Shown here piece after piece: positions 15,709-30,600 of a DNA stretch of 64,000 nt. Source of the stretch: Circinella minor (taxonomy: Eukaryota; Mucoromycota; Mucoromycetes; Mucorales; Lichtheimiaceae); assembly GCA_016758965.1 (NCBI GenBank), contig JAEPRB010000032.1, positions 124,001-188,000 of the forward strand, given 5' to 3'. The first letter of the stretch is position 1, and every line of letters begins with the position of its first letter. The notes under the pieces are model-generated. The model was given only the letters and a program-made list of their open reading frames with translations, ran no database searches and was not told the DNA's origin. Made by a program: the position numbers and the translations under genes.

Positions 15709-17837
15709 TTACAAATTCCCCTTAGGATGCCGATGTGGATTATGATGTTGTTGCTGTGGAAGGTGATAAAGATGATGATGATTAGGAACTGGTGGTGGAT
15801 TATGATACAAATATTGTGGAGGCAATTGTAAAGGTTGAGATGGTAATGGTGGTGCAGAAGAATAAGGTTGAGTTTGAGAACGTTGCTGTTGAGGTTGAGG
15901 TTGAGAATAAGGTGATGAGGAATGCTGATGCTGATGCTGATGTTGTTGTTGTTGTTGAGCTGATGGATATTTTGGATTGTGTTTATCTGCAGGAACTGAC
16001 CATGATCTTGCATGAATACCAGGTTTTGAAGCAAATGTAGCATGAGGAATCATATTGTCAGAAAAACGATGTTGTAGTGCACTATGAGAAAGGGGTATAG
16101 GTGACTCAAGATCTTGTAAATTGGGTGCAGAGGGCTGTCTTGTGGTTAAACCTTCCGCCAATAATAGTGACGGTGGTGGTTGTAACGGTGTTGATAATAA
16201 CATGGATGGTGATTTTTTAGTATCATTGTTACTACTATTAACAAATCGTTGGTGTTGTCCATTCGATGACAAGTCGAGAGTAGAATCGTAAGGTACCGTT
16301 AATTGACGTAATGTGACGATCGTTGAGAGTGGTGGCGTTGATGGTAGTGGTTGTGGATTATTATTATTATTATTTATTTCATTGCTACCATTAACAGCTA
16401 CATTATATGCAGGTGGTGGACCCAGCATGGGAGATGGTGGTATCATTCCCCGTTCATCTTGTTGAAAAAATCCATAACCTCCATCAAACAACGATTTGAA
16501 AGAAGAAATTGATCGTGGTGATGGTGGTAATTCTTCCTTCGTTGTCCCCACTTTAATGGGGATATCTAAAACAATTGTGGACCCGCCTATGCTTTCTTCT
16601 TCATTAAATTTCATTTTTATCATGCCCATATATGTTGCCATTTTATCCCGTTTCCTTAATTGTAATCCATCCATATCTAAGCTGACGACCACTCGTATTC
16701 GATAAGATACTTGTAATGGATATTGATCACGATCTAAAGTAGGTGGTGTATCTTTAGGTATTTTTAATCCATTACTGGTAAATTTACATCGATAATCATC
16801 CGGGTCACAAGAAAGTGGCAAGATGCATTGTGCAATAGTGACGGTATCAATTGAATTTTCCATGTCACAGACTGTTTTTGTAATGCGTTCCAAGTAGGCG
16901 GTAACACCACCTTCTATTTGTCGAATAGGTGCAAAATGTTGAACACGTAATGTAAATGGGACGCTTTGATCTATATAAATATTCATAAATTATTGGTTAG
17001 TAAATGTTTTGTCCCAAAAATAATCATAGTATGTTTGTATTATGATGATCTACCTGGGAGATAACAAGATCCGGGTATATGGAGCCATGCCGATGCTGTC
17101 TTGTGTTCACCTTTCCGAAAGGACAAATGTTTCAATGTGATATCGTGAGGAATATTGAAAGAAAGTTTGCCTTCACTTGTCATTCCTTTCATATATCTAT
17201 CTTCTACTGTTGAAATGCGCTCATGGACTCGAATAATTGCTGATGCTTTTGGCCAAATACAACTTGGTAAATCATTTAACTCATGTACGGCCTTTATTTT
17301 ATATTCAATTTTTCCAGGTACTCTCTATTATACATGCTATTAATTAGAAAGATCATTATCTTCCTGAATACTTATATATAAAACAAATAGCGAATTAAAA
17401 GCCATTTCTTACAGAATGATCAACAGAAGAAGGTACATCACCAGGCACCATGATACTAAAAGGGATTTGAATATGTGTTGTATGAGCAGATAAATGGGTT
17501 GGTTGGTGCGGTATTTTGAATAATGGTAAGTTTCGACTACTAAGTTTTGCAGTACATGCTAAATGAATCGCTACCCTAGAATTTGTACCATGTTTCATAC
17601 CAATTTGAACATGGCCTATTTATTTTTAAAAGTGTTTATATAAAAATAAGAAAATGTTGCGAAGTAAGACCAACAACAAAAACAAAAAAAAAAGAAGCTT
17701 ATTATTTAAAGTTGCATACCAGTGATCCGTTCACCCGGAAAATAAGTGCGATCAGGATCTTCAAGTTGAATACAAACAAGATCCTTAGGAGCAACTTGGT
17801 ACACAAATGAAGTTTGAGTACGTATGCTCGATTCCAT
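15709..17837 (-). CDS. Alpha-arrestin (ART/ARRDC-type) ubiquitin-ligase adaptor (617 aa)
   Basis: Four exons on the minus strand: 17837-17720, 17615-17413, 17324-17054 and 16970-15709. The N half carries an arrestin N-like sandwich (EDPDRTYFPGERITGHVQI, then HTTHIQIPFSIMVPGDVPSS). The middle has an arrestin C-like domain (VPGKIEYKIKAVHEL, KGMTSEGKLSFNIP, VPFTLRVQHFAP). The C tail is disordered, Pro/Gln/His-rich, and contains PPAY (383-386) and PPQY (581-584). Such motifs bind WW domains of Nedd4/Rsp5-type ligases, so the protein probably recruits a ligase to membrane transporters for endocytosis. Transporter specificity cannot be told. Confidence 0.9.
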
Positions 17838-20800
17838 ATACTAAAAAAAAGTAACAAAAAAAAAAAAAGAAGAACACGGGTTTATTAAAGTTATAGAAGA
17901 AAAAAAAAAGGTGAGGGGAGAGACAAAAAATTATTTTTAAAAAAGGTAAGGGAGAAAGAAAAGACCACAACTTTGTGAGTTGGTTTGCGGAAAAAATATT
18001 GTGTGAGTGTGCATGTGTGTGTGACCCAAACCAAACGGATGAATGGAATTTGTTTTGTTGTCGATTAAGTACACAACAGCAGTCCGTGGTTGTATTTTTA
18101 TATCAATAATTTTCGTATTTGTAATATTTCATAGCATCATCATCACCATCATTACTATTAGTTTCTCTTCTTTTTTTTTTCTTCTTTCCTAAATATAGTC
18201 ACCTTCTTTTAGAATTAGTATAATTAAGGATAAACTTAAGAATTTCTTGAAATTGCTAAAATAATGCAACCTGACAGCTTTTTTTTTTCTCTCTTTTCCT
18301 TTTTTTCTTATTGATGGTGCGAGTTCTTTTTTTGGAATAAATAAAAACGTTTGCTCAGCAACTTTTTAAGGTTACACACAGTTGGGTTATTGAACTTTTA
18401 TATAAATAAGATGGTTTTTTCGTCTCGATTCTAGAAAACCCTTTTTACTTTTTTCTTCTACTAATTCTTCACGAGTTGCTTCATTATATTTTATCATGCC
18501 TTGTATCCAAGGCTACATATTACTCTTTGTCATAGTAACCCGATGAACTTGACGACAATAACTTTATAACAAACTTTTCCTTACATTATTAGTTATGCAC
18601 CACCTTCTTTGGCGCAAAATTATATCAATCCAACCAACTTAATATTGAGGGTGTTTAGAAACAAATTCAAGCATAAAAATTATATTTGTAATGTGCATGA
18701 AGCGAGTGAATTATAGAGCTTTACTGCAAAATATGCAAGGGAATAAAGGCGCAAATAGAGAACTGTTTATTTATGTAAGTGAGGCTAATGTTGCATTATT
18801 GTTATTCTAAAGAATTATTAATCAGATAATCATTTCAAACTCCAGCATTAGTTTTTAAACATACAACAATGCTTTGGTTTATTCCTCTTACAATGTTGAA
18901 AACATCAATAAACTTTTGTATACTAACTACTGTCATAGATTCTGTTTAAAGTAATCTTTGCTATCGAAGAATATTTTGAACAACTTTAATCTATTAAAAA
19001 TCTTTGAAGGTCTAAACAGGATAGCACATAGTCAATTGGATGGTAATTCGAAATTTGTAACAAGAAGCAACAAGTTTCAAGATTTTTCTTTGTTATATTC
19101 GTGAAAAGTACAAGAGTGGATTCAGTTGTAACGTTGTTCAAGTAATAATAAACAAAGTATTTTGATTATTAGTGATGAAATTAATCGATGGTTTTTCTTC
19201 AGGCATCGATATAATAACATCTTCACGATGAACTGCCAGTAATTAGAGAAATTTCTCATGAAGTATGTTGGGTGTGGAGATACTACAATGGGAAGTATCA
19301 AGAAGTATTCAAAGTGCCAAGCAATACACACCAAGAGAAAACCGGTTAATTAAACGATTCAAGTTGTTTAGGAGAGAGAAGTATAGTTTTTGGTTATACC
19401 AATAGTACCATAATATATTTCATATTTTTAACCACAACGGATGTATGAAAGGGTCTAAATGGTTTCATTAAAAAGTAATTCAAACTTAGTCCTACGAAGT
19501 AAGTAGTAAGTTAGTTTACCCCACGTATGTTGAGCTAATCATTAGCGTCTGAGTGTTTACTTGGTATGTAGGTGCAAAACAAGTCTGAACAATTTTTATG
19601 AGTTCTATACTTTTTTTCCTTAAATTCGAAACCTTTTCCTTGTGTTTCCGAACTATTGAAAATGGGCCATCAAACTCTAGCTGGGATTTCAGTTTTTAAT
19701 CAACCATAAAAGCAAAAAAGAAAAAATTAGATTTTCTTCAAGATGGCGACAGGATCGAAGTTATTTGTTGCTCTTCTATCAGAACATTTTGGGTCGTTAT
19801 TGTTATTACGTATCTTCAATAAATATCTACTAATAATTGAACATGCAGGACAGTCTTATATGGCCTAATTATGTCAAAGTTCATAATAGAATATCTCATT
19901 GCTTTTTTTTATGAGTGATAGAGTGTAGCGCCGTTAAACTGTTATATCGTGGAGATAAACGTATTACTTTAGAATATTATTTGCAACACAATAATGATTT
20001 GTATAAATTATTACTTGTGAGTGTACAACAAGATCGCGAAATCATTGTATAAACAATATGTATTAATATAGAACGTCAAAACGTAAGAATAAAACAGTTT
20101 GCGATATTTTTTCTATGAAGTAGTAATTAAACCATGTTTCAGCCACAACAAACAAATAAAAAAGGATTCGAGTTTTGTCTTAAATATAATTTATCATTAC
20201 AAATTAATAATTCCATTTCGCAGATAAATAATGAAAATGAGCTCTTCTTATTCTAATCAAAGTACTCTGTTGCATGAATCTAATACATGGGTTGCAAGAC
20301 CTCAACAAGCTGAAAAAAAAAGTATGTGTAACTCTGTAGCATACTCGTGTGACAATTAGGAGCTAGTAAGTATATGTGTAACATGAACGACGCCATTGAG
20401 TAACCAAAGAATCTGGTTTGTTATATAATTATTATTTGATGATCTTGAATTCTTTGTCTATTAGTATGTTATTCATTAGCTTGCATGATGGTCATGATTT
20501 TTTTTTTGCTAGAAGTAGTATTAAAGCGATACTTGCTTTTACACAGGAAGAGTAAATGAATCACTGGGTTATAATTCATTAATACTATTAGTTTGTCACT
20601 TGCTGGTTTTTCCCTCTTTTTGTATTTCACTATGTAAACAATAGCGCCCTAAGAAAGATGGAAGGGAAAAAAAGCATTTTTTTCATAATACGTAGTTATA
20701 ATAGTTATTGCTTTAAAAATGGATGACTGTGTTGATGCTATACAATAATAGTGTTATATAAATTAATGATTTTATACTGTTGTTATGCAATAGTATTACT

Positions 20801-21623
20801 ATTTTCATTTCCTACGTATGCATTATTTTACTTGAATTATGATTCTTTTTATTTTACCGACAAGTGCCCACCATATTTTTAGATATTGAAATGAAGTGTT
20901 CCAGAACATTATTTTCTCAAACAAAGAAAAACTTTAATAATATCGTATAGATGTTGTAATAATTATTTTCTTCTTATTTTCCCCCCAAAAAAACATAATT
21001 GTATTGTAGTTAGACTTTCTTTCTATTAAAGATTCTGCTTTTCCCCCTTGTCAAAAAAAAAAGACAATTATGAGATGGACGGGGCTTTGAACAAAAACAA
21101 TTTATGCAATTTTTATGATAAATAGGTGCAAAAACCTTTGTTCGTGTTACCAAAGCTTTATCGCATAGATTTTTCATTCCCAGTCGAAGTATATATATAT
21201 TATATATACATATATAAAGTGTGTGTTGATAGTATGACGTACGCTAACGAAAACTTGCTTCACTCTTGTTTTTTCATTACCCCATTACTTTATTTTTTTT
21301 TCTTCACTTTTACATTAAATAACAGAATAAGAAAGAGAATTAATTTTTATTATTATTCCATTAACCGATCTTTGTATAAAGGTAAATAATATTCTTGTTT
21401 TCTTTTTTCATATTAAAAAAGCAAGAAAAACACACTTTTTTAAGCTGAGCCAAAGAAATAACCAACTTAAACGAAGGTTCGGGAAACTGGCGACGTGACG
21501 CTTTCTACTTTTCTTTCTCTTTCTTTCTTTCTTCCTTCCTTCTCTCTCTTTCTCTTTTTCTCCTTAACCTTTTTCTTTTTCATTTTCTTTTTTTTAATAA
21601 AATAATAATATAGTCTTGGGATC
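17838..21623. other. 3.8 kb intergenic region between divergent arrestin and HECT genes
   Basis: The arrestin and HECT genes are transcribed away from each other, so both promoters lie here. The segment 21480-21600 is strongly CT-rich directly upstream of the HECT start and probably is promoter/leader. No repeat or RNA gene was recognised. A 42-codon frame at 20231-20359 is listed separately. Confidence 0.55.
20231..20359 (+). CDS. Possible small ORF or first exon (42 codons)
   Basis: Begins MKMSSSYSNQSTLLHE and ends in a TAG after Cys-Asp-Asn. The composition is more protein-like than the flanking DNA. A GTATGT donor-like site at 20322 inside the frame would allow it to be a first exon, but no matching downstream exon was found. 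No family recognised. Confidence 0.15.
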   Translation: MKMSSSYSNQSTLLHESNTWVARPQQAEKKSMCNSVAYSCDN

Positions 21624-24600
21624 ATGAAGATCAGGAAGACTCCTTCGAAAAAACTTTCAGTCGTTGTAAGTTATCTATAATTTTTTATAATACAAGATTC
21701 GTCACCAACTTTTTTTTTTTTGATCCATAAAATGAATAAAGATCAATATATATTTAAATTCATGTTTTATATGTATACTAGCCACAACCACTGCACGATT
21801 TGCTTAAGAGTCTTGAACAAGACCCAGAAGAACAAATACCAACTAATGCAGCACAAATCAAAGATTGGACATATCCTCGAGGCGATCTTTTTCACTGGGT
21901 TGGTGTTCTCAATCGCTTCGATAATATTTTACAACGTATATGTGACGAATACGATCTTCAACATATTCAATCTCGAGACTTTGATTCCGTAACTAAAAAC
22001 TTACTCCTCGCCATTACTAATTTTTCAACAACTTTATTTGAAAATTGTACAAACAGAAACATTTATAATTCATATGAGGTAATTACTTTTTCTTACGCTT
22101 TTATGTTATTATTATTATTACTATTAAGAAAGCTACTAACAACTATAACAATAATGGAAATATATAGCATATGAATGCTCTAATCAATACAACAGATATT
22201 GATGTATTGGAAGCGGTGCTGCGGTTCACTTTACGACCAGCACAGCGTGTAAATAATCCTCGAGCTATTCGTTCATCATTTGTCGCGCCGCAAGACAAGA
22301 TTATTGAATTAGCCCGTGGTTGGGGAATTCAAGCTGATTTTGTAGACATGTGCAAAGACAGTTTTGCTATAACAGAAGACATGACACAACTCAAAATTCG
22401 TTTTTATCGTACTCGACCTACGGATGATGATCAACAAAAAGATACAACATCAACAACGACTACTACAGCTAGTACAGCCACAGCTAGTTCTTCATCAGCA
22501 CCAGCACCAGCACCAACATCTGCAGTAGGAGATAATACTAATACAACAAGTAACAGAAATGATATTGCTCGTGATGAAGGTATCACTGTCGTCACAGCAC
22601 AAATGAATACTGAAACTAAAAAGAGTGATATTCAGGTGTTTCAAGATTTGGTGAAAGAACATAATATACCAAAAGAATACCAGTTTGAGTTGGCAAACCA
22701 AATCCGAATTACGCGTCATATTACTAATTCAGAAGAAAGAAGAAAATTATTGACAATCCGAATTTTAGCAATTACTATCATGGGTAAATTATACATTCAT
22801 ATATATATATATATTAAAAGAACCAAAAGGAAAAAAGAAATGTATATAGGAATGGATAATAGTTTAATTAAATATATTTATTTTGTTGTGTATTATATAT
22901 ATATAATAGCTCATACGGTATCTGAGACAACAGCACAAAACAAGGTTTTCATTTATGAACCTCATTTAGTGTCTAATCTTGCTGAATTAATTCATCCAAC
23001 AAAACAACTATCAAATGTAATGTTATTTTTTTTATCGTTTATATTTGTTTAATATGGAAAGTCAAAAAAAAAAGGATTCATTAAATATAACTAACATAGT
23101 TGAAATATTCATTATAATAATCATTATAGATGATGCAAATATATGCATTGTGTGCTCTTGATGGTATTGCAAGACATCGTGGGAAACTTTCAGAAGTATT
23201 AACTGCTTTAAATGCTTCAGCAAACCATGGTATCTTGTTACAAATATTACGCAATATAAGTCATGATTCAACAAATGGTAAATATCATTAGTATTATTTG
23301 TGTGTGTTTTACAACATTTATATGTAGAAAAATGTGAGAACAAAAATTCTAAACTAGTACGGTTATTATTTTAGTATATTCACGGAGCTTCCTTGATGCC
23401 TTGTTTACATTGATGTCTTGTCTTTTGACAAACCAGCCAGGTGGACAGATGCTTATTTCAGCAGGAGTTATACCCATCCTTGTACAGATCCTGGGAAGTC
23501 AGCAATGTATACTTACAAAGGTTAGCATAACAGTAATAAAATATGTAATAACTTATTGGTCTTGTGGATTCATTTACTCATGTATCGATATATTACTATA
23601 ATAGTTTGTTTCAAAAGTGGTGGGCCTTCTTGACGCGATTGTAAATGCCTATACAACCTCTTTCTCAGCTTTTTGTAATGCTGGAGGATTGGATACGTTA
23701 TTGGGACGAATCAAGGTAAATATTTTTTTTTATTTGAGAATTATGTTTTTAAAAAGGAAACATTAAGTGATAATGATAATAATAATATCAATTGGGATAT
23801 ATTTAAATAAAAAAAATATAGAGCGAGACAGAGCAATGTATACAATTTGCACAATCCAATGATACCAAAATGGATACAGGTCAAGCCACAGTTCATGTTG
23901 CCCCTGGTGCTCTTGCCCCTTATGATCGTATTTCTGCACTTAAAGCCATGCTTAAATTCTTGTTACGAATGATGGAATCTTCTGGCACGGCTGATGGACT
24001 TCGAAACCTTATTGAATCCTCTGTACCCCAATCATTAATACAAATTATTGCACATCCTGATATTTTTGGTGTCAATGTCTTGACTCTTGGTAGGTTTCAT
24101 TCATACTAATATACGGGGAGAAAGTACGATCATTATTAATATTGTTATTTCTCACGCACTTCGCTTTCTTTTATATATATATTTGTACATCAAAATCTAT
24201 AGCCATCAACATTATGACAACATTTATACATACAGAACCAACATCATTATCCATTTTACAAGAAGCTAAATTACCACAAACCTTTTTGGATACGATTTGC
24301 AAATACAATACGCCTAATAGTGAGATGTTAATGGCTTCTGTGAATGCTTTTGGTGCTATTTGTTTAAATCCACAAGGTCTTGAAATGTTCAACAAAACAA
24401 AACCATTGCCACACTTTTTCGACTTGTTGGCCGAACATGAATTTCTTCGTAATGCAGCAGAAGTAGATAATGCAACGGCTTTGGGTAGTACCATGGATGA
24501 GTTGACTCGACATCATCCTTCATTAAAGCCTGCTGTTTTTGAATGTGTAGCACGTATGATCCGAAAAGTTGTTGAGATGGGTAAAAGTGATCTTGGTAAA

Positions 24601-27600
24601 CCAAGTGATGATAGTCATCTTTTGAAGTTAATGCCTGGTACAACCCCAAGTGGTGATGGTAGTGCAAGTGCTACAGGTGGTAATGATTCAGACGTTCCTC
24701 AAGCTGGATCGTCTTCGGAAGATGTTGAAATGTCAACTTCCAATGATGACAAGACACCTCTTACTATTGATGATAGTAAAAAGGATGATAAGCCTGAATG
24801 TTTATTAGTATCATTTATTGATATGGTTGCACGGGTAAGATATATATATATATATTATTATTTTCTGAGATGAAGCTTATTTTTTTTCTGATGATTTGTT
24901 TAATAATCATTTTTAGTTCTTGGAAGGTCTTTTCCAAAACCCAGCCAATATCCGAGACTTTGTTCAAGATGGTTGTCCGGAAATTCTTTTAGATTATTAT
25001 ACACTTCCTTTATTACCTGCTGATTTTTCTGTTACCATTGCCTCCGATTCCTTGGCCTATATTTTTAAAATGATTAGTGAAACAAGTACACTTCCTACTA
25101 TTTTGGCAATTACTGAAAAAGCCAAACATTACATCAAACTTATTACCGAAGATAAGAGTGCACGACGGCAAAGCATGATTCAACCTTATATCGACGTCAA
25201 AGGTAGAAAAAAAAATTCAGTAGTGGAAAGGAGAGAGAGAAAAAGCATTTTATTTTGCTATCGAGATTCATGGTGGATATAGATAAATATTAAGCCAATT
25301 TTTTCTTTTTTACAGAAAATGAGACAGAGAAAATCGAAAAGGGTAATGAATTGTTCCGACAATTAATCATTCTCCATGGTTACATTGGGCTTTTATCCAA
25401 TATATGTTGTTCTGCTGGTTTATCACCAGGAAAAAATGCTACGTCATTGGTTGCCGAATTTATGGCTGAAAATGAAGATAACAATATAATTCTTTTATTG
25501 GGTCAGTTGCATCGAATTATAATGTGGGAAAACTTTTTACTGAAGGATTCGATGCCAAACGCCTGGTATGCTTTCAAGATGGCTAAAAAGAACAAGACCG
25601 CCGCTGCAGATCATCCATTAGGTATATTCGGCGTAGATGCTACTCAAGAAGATACAGCCGTTACTACTACTACTCCACCACAATCTTCACCCGGTCAACA
25701 AGGTGAAGCATCTTCTTCTTTGGCAGCATCAGCACAAGATAATAAAGAAGCTTCATCTACCACAGACCAACAGAAAGAAAAGACGCTAGAGGAAAAGGTT
25801 CCTGATGCAAATGATCCACGTATGCAAAACATTAAGCATTTCAAGTTGCTTCTTGGTGACATTCCTCAATTCTTGATGCCTGTATTCCAAGGTTTGTATT
25901 ACTTTTTAAATGTCATGTACTATATACATATATATATAGTAAATATTAAATAAAGAAATTTAACTGATATGATTATCTTATTTTTATTTAGGTTTGGTGA
26001 AAGTATCGATTAGCCGTCGTGCTATGGATGCTACACAAAAGGCGCAAACATTTAGATTAGCCAATTGTATGTCTCAACTTCTTAAAGAAAACCTGACATG
26101 GTCGTGCGCAACAGTGAACGACGCCCCACCATGCAAATATGATTATCTTGCTACAATGTATACAATGGTGTCCTTATTACTTATGGATGATCGACCACAA
26201 GCCTCGTTGCATACACCTATGGCATTAGTCTTTGATCGACAAGGGGGTACTGATTTGTTACTTCAAAATCTGGATGATAATTGGAAAGCGGCATCTGTCA
26301 TTCATGCTGTAGCCAAAGAATCTCGCACCAAAGAACAAACCGACTGTCTACCACGTATCTATGGTAGTCTTGAAATGTTATTGACAGTCCTAATTTATAT
26401 TGGATCCCCCAAGTTATTGCATGATTCACCTTATACTGGACCTATTATAGTTAAAGATCGTAAATCAAACGACTACTTTGATCCATATGAATGGATCATT
26501 GCTATGCAACTCAAGTTATCATCTGTCAAGAAATATTTGTATAGTTCTGATCTGAGTGAATTTTCTAAAACAGTTATTCATGTATTACTCGATATTATTT
26601 TGGAAATCGTTAAAGGGGAAGGTGAATCAAAATTATGGAATGAATCACACAATACGAACCCTTCTTCTACAACTGGTGCGGGAAGTACTACTAGTGGTGC
26701 AGGCGGACCTCTTACATCCCCATTTACTTTGTTACGTACACCAGTTGTCGCTGATGAACGTGGTGTTCAACGTCTTGTTGATATGGGTTTTAATCGATCT
26801 GCTGCTGAACATGCTATGGTTCGGTGTAGTAATCAGATCTCTCGTGCAGTAGATTATTTGTTCAGTCATCCTGCTCAAATGATGGGTGGTAGTGGTAGTG
26901 GCTCCGGTACAACTGGTGAAAATGGCAACGCTGGTCAAGATTCTGGAGATCAAAACAATAACAATGATAATCATAACGATGCGTCCAATGCTGCTACTGC
27001 CGGAACTGATGATGCTAGTGGTAGTGGTGATAATGCTACTGCTCCAACTTCTTCTACAACCGGTAATCCACCATCTGATTCGCAAGAACAAGAGCACACC
27101 AACCATGATGATCCTGAAGATAGCGATTTGGACGATGCATATGATGACTATGAAAGTGCGTTTTCCACACGATTAGATTCTGATCCTGTTCAACAAGGTC
27201 CATCTTCATCAACTGGTACAGATAACAACGACAAGGGTAAAACAAAGGCAACACCAGAACCATCTACCGAAGCCAAGGAACTTGACAAGATACGGTCAAC
27301 AATGAAGACAGAAATTCCTCCATTGGTATTAGAACTTGTTGACAAGCGAGAAGATGTCATATTTGATGTGCGAGACTTGCTGGTTACTTTCTGCAAAGTG
27401 AAGTCTAGTGACGAAAGCAAGAGTGAAAATCAAAACAAGATTGCTGACTGGATTTTATCACTTCTGATTGAAAAGATTGATGAGGTACGACAAAAGGGTG
27501 CTGAATCGGTTCCAGTGCTTAGTGCGCGTTTACGTTTATTGGCCTTACTTTTCCGGGAACAATCCATGCAACCTAGCATTCCAGAATGCGCACCACGTCT

Positions 27601-30600
27601 TTCGTTCTTGTTTGATATGGTAAACTCGGCCAGTTCTACTAGTGTGGAAAGCCCCTTACCTTCTTGGCTTACAACCGTCTTTTTGGTCATTGAAACATTT
27701 GTTTCTCAAGCTGATGAACCAAAGGAAGTTAAACTTGAAAAACCACCACAGAATGATGATGAACATGATGATGAACATGATGAGGATGAGGATGAAAAGA
27801 TGGGTGAAGCTGAACATGAAACAACTCAAGAAACACAAAAGACTGATGCTTCAAGTGATACCAAGCCCATGGAATCCGAACCTGAGCCTGTCGTTTCCGA
27901 CAGCCAGCGTACCCAATTATTATCCAATTGTGTCTCATTTCTTCAAAAGACCAAACTGTCACGCAATGACATCTATGCCATTCTTCGCATCTTGGTGCGT
28001 TTAACCAAATATAATGAAGCAGCGCTTCAATTTGTCGAATTCGGTGGTTTACCATTATTATTTACCAAGCCGCGCCAAAGTCTTGAAGGTCTTCAAGGTC
28101 AACAAGCTTTTATTATTTTGATTTTACGCCATATTATAGAAAGCAAGGCTATATTGGAAAGTAGTATGGAGGATTTGATTACGACCTGGTTTACAATACC
28201 ACGACCCCGTAATATTGAAATTAACACATTTATTCGTAATAATGGACATATTGCGTTACGTGAGCCATCGACTTTCCTTGAGGTGTCTAGTAAGATTTGT
28301 CGGTTAACACGTTATGATCCATATCAGTTGAACTATCAAGTCAAATTGTTGAACAAGGATGAACCAAAGCCATCTTCTGATCAAACAACCACAAATGAAT
28401 CAGCATCTTCATCAGCAGCAGTAGGGGCAGAGAACCGCAGTAATAGTGGTGAAGGTAGCGGTGGTAGTGGCAATAACAACAACAATAATGATAATAACAG
28501 TCAAGATGTAACAATGGCCGATACCCAATTAGCTGAGCAACAACAGCAACGTCACCGATCATCTACATCGACTGTTGTTATCAATCATTTACTGCAAGAG
28601 TTAGTTCAAATACGATCGGAAGAAACAAATGCACCTGAAAAGAAGACAACGGACGCTGAAAAGAAGGCAGAAAATATTCGATATGCATATACTGGTTTTA
28701 TCTTACAATGTCTTGTGGAATTGGTATCGTCATACAAGTCATGCAAATACGATGTATATTCATTTGGTCGAAGACGTAGTAGTAAAGATGGTAACGCCAA
28801 TCGTCCACGTCACACCATTCTTCATATGCTCATCAATGATTTGTTACCTTACAACGCTATTAATCCAACCGCTGAAGATTCACGTAAACAACAAGGATTA
28901 TCTATGTGGACAGCATCGGTTTTAGTTGCCATGTGTTATGATGCTGGACCAGAAACTTCAGAAGGTCTTGTTGACAACAGCAACAATAACAACAATGGTA
29001 CATCACCCAAGGATGATTTAACTCAAGTCCGTAAATTTGTATTTGATGGTATCATTCGTTCATTAAAAGAAACCGTCGCTTATACCGGACCTTTAGCAAA
29101 CAAATATGGACGATTTTTAGCGTTAGCCGATCTTTGCCATCGCATTTTGAATGCAAGACCTAATGCAGGTGCTCCAGGTCAACGTGCTAAAGAAGATACA
29201 GTTACCAATATTGCCAGAATTATGTTGGATAGAAACTTTGTGGGTGCATTAACAGCTGCTATTAGTGAAGTGGATATTAATTATCCACATGCAAAGACGG
29301 TTCTTAACTCAATGCTTCGACCATTGGAACAGTTGACCAAGATGGCTGTCAAGATTTCAGATGAAGTTAAGGGAGATGATAAGAAACGAGGAGGAACCGG
29401 TGAAGAGGTATCGTACGTGCCTACTAATACGGGTGGTGAAGGTGAAGAAGAACCGCCAGATTTGTATCGTACATCGGCACTTGGTATGTTTGATGGTAGC
29501 GTTATGGAAGAGGATGAAATGGATGAATTTGATTCGGAAGAAGAGGATGAAGAAACGTAAGTTATTATCATTTATTATTTAGCTAGTTATTGTGGGATAA
29601 AACTGGAATACTGTCTTTACTTAATTGTCATTATGGGTTATATTTAGATTCGATGAGGATGAATTTGACGAAGAAACAGACAGTGATATTTCAGATATGA
29701 GTGAGGATGGTGAAGAAGATGATGATGTAGAAGAAGAAATGGGAGCTATGATGCGTCATTTTGATACCGACATGGAAGACGACGATGATGAGGTGAGTTG
29801 AAAACGAAAAAAAAATGATGATAATAGTAAATAAATTCACTAACGAGCTTTTATTTAATTCAAGGAGGGTACTGATGATGATGAACACCATGATACTCAT
29901 GGCAGTGATGACGATTCAGACATCGGTTCTGATGATTCTGATGGGATTGAAGAAGAAGGAAGAGAAATGACATGGCGTTTAGAAGATATCGAAGACGATC
30001 CGGATGTTATTCACATGGATTCTGATGACGTCGAGTCGACTCATGGACACGATATGCGGCATCGTCACTTGAATGATGGATTTGGTGATGAGGTAAGAAC
30101 AGAAGAAAGGGTTATATCGAAGAATAAATTACAAGTGTTAATTTAATCATCATTTTTTTCAAATTAATAAATAAATTATTTAGGGTCGAGATGATGAACT
30201 CGACACCTTGGATCAATCTGATTTTGATGAAGATGAAGAATCTCAAAATCCTGAAGACGCAGAAAATGAACTAAATGACGGTGTTCTTCTCGAAGAGGAT
30301 GGCGAAAATCCATTTATGGCCGATCTTCCACTTCAAGCAGATGGCCTTATTCTTGAAGAAGATGGTCGACAAGGTTCAATGGCACCTTTCAATTTACGTC
30401 GTTTCGAACGACCTATGAGCCGCGGAAGACTTATTGTTGAACCAGGTACCGTATTTCTATAATTCATTATTTTCGTTTCTTTTATTATTGTTTTATATGT
30501 TTGGTTGTGTTACTTATACATTGGTAGAAATAGGCCGATCATTCCGTACCCCTGGTCATATGAGTACTGGTGCGACTGGAGCTGGACAAGATGACATTAT

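Noticed and set aside
15552..16043. A 163-codon minus-strand frame rich in His, Leu and Asn
   Set aside because: It overlaps the Gln/His/Pro-rich last exon of the arrestin gene in another frame.
26556..28925. Several frames of 70-125 codons inside the HECT gene
   Set aside because: They are shadows of the long acidic/Ser-rich exon in other frames.
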